From the NCBI GenBank assembly GCA_040255465.1, contig JBDZVA010000002.1, forward strand, positions 62,001 through 126,000: DNA of 64,000 nucleotides, in the 5' to 3' direction. Shown piece after piece: positions 62,146 to 64,000 of this stretch. Source of the stretch: UBA5793 sp040255465 (lineage in GTDB: Bacteria; Planctomycetota; Phycisphaerae; Phycisphaerales; UBA5793). Every line of letters begins with the position of its first letter. The stretch's first letter is position 1. A program made the translations under genes and the position numbers. The notes beneath the pieces are model-generated. The model was not told where the DNA came from and made no database searches. It saw only the letters and a list, made by a program, of their open reading frames with translations.

Positions 62146-63576
62146 GTGCCCCATCTACTGGGACTCATTGGAACAACCGGAAACCTTCTGCGTCGCCTGC
62201 CACTCGTCCAGGGCGCGGAATCTCAGGCCGAGCCGTGGCTGGCGTTGTCCATCGTCCTCGCACTGCTGCTGCTGGGGCTGAGCGGGATTCTGATCGCCCG
62301 GATTCGCCGCGAACGACTCGAACTTGAACGCTTGCGGTGGGGGGCCGAACGCTTCGCGCGTGGCAAACTGGATCGACGCATCAGCACGATGGGCTCGGAG
62401 AATGTGGCGCGCGTGGCGGAAGCGATGAATCACATGGCTTCTCAACTGGATGAGCGATTCCAGGCGGTTGTTCGGCAACGCAATGAACTCGAGGCCGTTC
62501 TGTCCAGCATGGTCGAAGGCGTCGTGGCCGTCGATACCGACGAACGAGTCATGACGATGAACCGCGCTGCTTCGCGCCTGCTCAACATTGATCCGGCGGT
62601 CGCCATCGGCCAGAGCATTCAGGCGACGGTGCGCAGCTCCGCGTTGCATCGGCTGGTGACGGAGGCCATTGGTGCCGCCGCGCCGGTCGAGGGTGAAGTG
62701 GTTGTGCGGCTCATCGATCCAGACGGTGATTCACGCGAGGCGGAGCGGATTCTGCTTGTGACCGGCACCGTGCTGCATGGTGCGGCCGAGGGGCGCATCG
62801 GCGCGCTGCTCGTGCTTAACGACGTCACCCAACTCCGCCGCCTGGAAACGGTCCGTCGCGATTTTGTGGCCAACGTCTCGCACGAGATGCGCACGCCCAT
62901 CACGGCCGTCAAGGGCGCCGTCGAGACCCTGCTGGACAAGTCGGAACACGATGCCGACGACGTTCAGCGGATGCTCGAGATCATCCGTCGCCACGCGGAC
63001 CGGATGTTCGCCATTCTGGAAGATCTGCTCACCCTCGCCAGGCTGGATCAGCAGGAGGGCCGCACGACGCTGGATCTCGAGCCGGGATCGGTCGCGGCGC
63101 TCATCGGCAGCGCCGTCGAGGCATGCCAGATGCCTGCTGACACCCGTGGCACGGTGATTCGAACGCAGTGCGACGCAGATCTGCGCGTAAACATGAATCG
63201 CCAGTTGCTCGAGCAGGCACTCGTCAATCTGATCGAAAACGCGATCAAGTACAGCCCGCCGGGAAGCGAAGTCCGCGTGCTTGGCGCGCCGGTGGACGGC
63301 GAGGTTGCGATATCGGTCGTGGATCAGGGCGAGGGGATTGAGCCGCAACATCTGTCGCGCATCTTCGAGCGCTTCTACCGCGTCGACAAGGGTCGCAGCC
63401 GGCAGGTGGGGAGCACCGGGCTGGGCCTGTCCATTGTTCGGCACATCTGCCAGGCCCACGGCGGGCGCGTCGAAGTCGAGAGCCAGCCGGGTAAAGGGAG
63501 CACGTTTCAGATGGTGCTGCCAAGCCTGCCAGCCGACGCGCAAGGCACTTGCAATCAAGGTGTTGCGCGGCCGTAG
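62146..63576 (+). CDS. phoR: PhoR-type sensor histidine kinase
   Basis: 476 residues, GTG start after AAGGAG at the end of phoB. One clear membrane helix (about 25-45) is followed by HAMP- and PAS-like regions, H-box FVANVSHEMRTPIT, and an HATPase domain with LIENAIKYSPPGSE and VDQGEGIEPQHLSRIFERFYRVD then GSTGLGLSIVRHI. It probably phosphorylates PhoB when phosphate is limiting. The absence of a large periplasmic domain is usual for PhoR. Confidence 0.9.
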   Translation: MPHLLGLIGTTGNLLRRLPLVQGAESQAEPWLALSIVLALLLLGLSGILIARIRRERLELERLRWGAERFARGKLDRRISTMGSENVARVAEAMNHMASQLDERFQAVVRQRNELEAVLSSMVEGVVAVDTDERVMTMNRAASRLLNIDPAVAIGQSIQATVRSSALHRLVTEAIGAAAPVEGEVVVRLIDPDGDSREAERILLVTGTVLHGAAEGRIGALLVLNDVTQLRRLETVRRDFVANVSHEMRTPITAVKGAVETLLDKSEHDADDVQRMLEIIRRHADRMFAILEDLLTLARLDQQEGRTTLDLEPGSVAALIGSAVEACQMPADTRGTVIRTQCDADLRVNMNRQLLEQALVNLIENAIKYSPPGSEVRVLGAPVDGEVAISVVDQGEGIEPQHLSRIFERFYRVDKGRSRQVGSTGLGLSIVRHICQAHGGRVEVESQPGKGSTFQMVLPSLPADAQGTCNQGVARP

Positions 63577-63636
63577 CCGCCCCCGATTGCGCCCCGCCTC
63601 GCCACTTTACGCGAATCTATCGACGTGCTCATCAAA

Positions 63637-63643
63637 CGCTAAC
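63637..63643 (+). promoter_or_regulatory. CGCTAAC motif 3, possible PhoB box (pstS)
   Basis: CTCATCAAACGCTAACAGAG (63628-63647) lies 69 bases before the pstS start and is the closest match to motif 2 upstream of phoB. Confidence 0.45.
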
Positions 63644-63711
63644 AGAGCGACTTTATGCTTTGGCAACATCAACGGATGAACCATGAAGACCGTCTGGCAA
63701 GGAGAAAACAA

Positions 63712-64000
63712 ATGGCGATCAATCAGATGCGGCGGATGATCGGCGCGGCCCTGGCGACGACGCTCGTTTCCGTCCCGGCGCTAGCCCAGGTGCAGGTCGA
63801 TCCGACTCTTCCCGACTACACGCCTGTCAAAGGCGTCTCGGGGACGATCAAGAGCGTTGGGTCCGACACGCTCAACAACCTCATGACACTCTGGGCCGAG
63901 GGCTTTCGCAAGATGTACCCCAACGTCCAGATCGAAATCGAAGGCAAGGGATCCTCAACCGCGCCGCCGGCGCTGATCGAGGGCACCAGCAACTTCGGCC
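63712..64000 (+). CDS. pstS: PstS periplasmic phosphate-binding protein, 3' end outside window
   Basis: 96 residues are visible. The signal peptide (MRRMIGAALATTLVSVPALAQ within the first 27 residues) is followed by GTIKSVGSDTLNNLMTLWAEGFRKMYP and VEGKGSSTAPPALIEGTSNFG-like sequence, the phosphate-binding loop SVGSDTL and the SSTAP segment of PstS. The SD sequence AGGAG lies seven bases before ATG 63712. The rest of the pst transport operon is presumably beyond the right edge. Confidence 0.85.
   Translation, partial: MAINQMRRMIGAALATTLVSVPALAQVQVDPTLPDYTPVKGVSGTIKSVGSDTLNNLMTLWAEGFRKMYPNVQIEIEGKGSSTAPPALIEGTSNFG

Overview
The window looks like chromosomal DNA of a high-GC bacterium of the phylum Planctomycetota, probably near the Phycisphaerae. 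This is inference from gene content: a membrane protein with the C-x2-CGYDLRG ... C-x2-CG zinc ribbon common in that group, a DUF1559-like pseudopilin, multihaem and di-haem c-type cytochromes, a very long AsmA-like protein and a kinase-ATPase-TPR fusion. No rRNA gene or named marker fixes the species.

Layout. 1-16.5 kb is core-like: the 3' end of an unrecognised gene, an AsmA-like envelope protein translationally coupled to an acyl-CoA carboxyltransferase, a small redox membrane cluster (ferric-reductase-like/Rieske protein plus a Cys-rich anchored protein), a signalling kinase, an SPFH protein and a di-haem peroxidase. 16.5-23.2 kb is an RNA-repair and RNA-quality locus: rtcR (CARF-sigma54 activator) faces a sigma54 promoter, the Ro60 orthologue rsr, four tandem Y RNA genes, rtcB (ligase) and rtcA (cyclase). 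Two of the Y RNAs carry complete circularly permuted tRNA mimics, one a partial mimic and one none.

23.2-31.7 kb holds a sigma54 two-component system whose sensor has a CxxCH motif. It diverges from an operon for two GcvH-like proteins lacking the lipoyl lysine, a HybA-like iron-sulfur protein, an NrfD/HybB membrane subunit and a 13-haem cytochrome. A clear -24/-12 promoter precedes the operon and a terminator follows it.

31.8-49.3 kb is an integrated element bounded by an exact 21-bp direct repeat, in the 3' end of a tRNA-Val(CAC) gene. It carries a tyrosine integrase, an XRE regulator with an apparently leaderless promoter, two excisionase-like HTH proteins, a TOPRIM/DUF3987 replication protein, an Eco57I-like restriction-modification locus with a GIY-YIG/helicase protein, and a tightly overlapping SIR2 / unknown / Rad50-like ATPase operon that is a candidate anti-phage system. 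The integrase frame crosses the attachment core, so excision should replace its last 6 residues with an 80-residue tail encoded at the other end.

49.4-64 kb is core again: a delta1-pyrroline-5-carboxylate dehydrogenase, a secreted-protein/pseudopilin/DUF2946-like cluster, TatA, two polytopic membrane proteins, GpsA, an ArsS-like radical SAM protein and a phosphate cluster (Na/Pi cotransporter, PhoB, PhoR, truncated PstS). The three phosphate transcription units share an upstream CGCTAAC motif that may be the PhoB box. No CRISPR array, rRNA or insertion sequence was seen.
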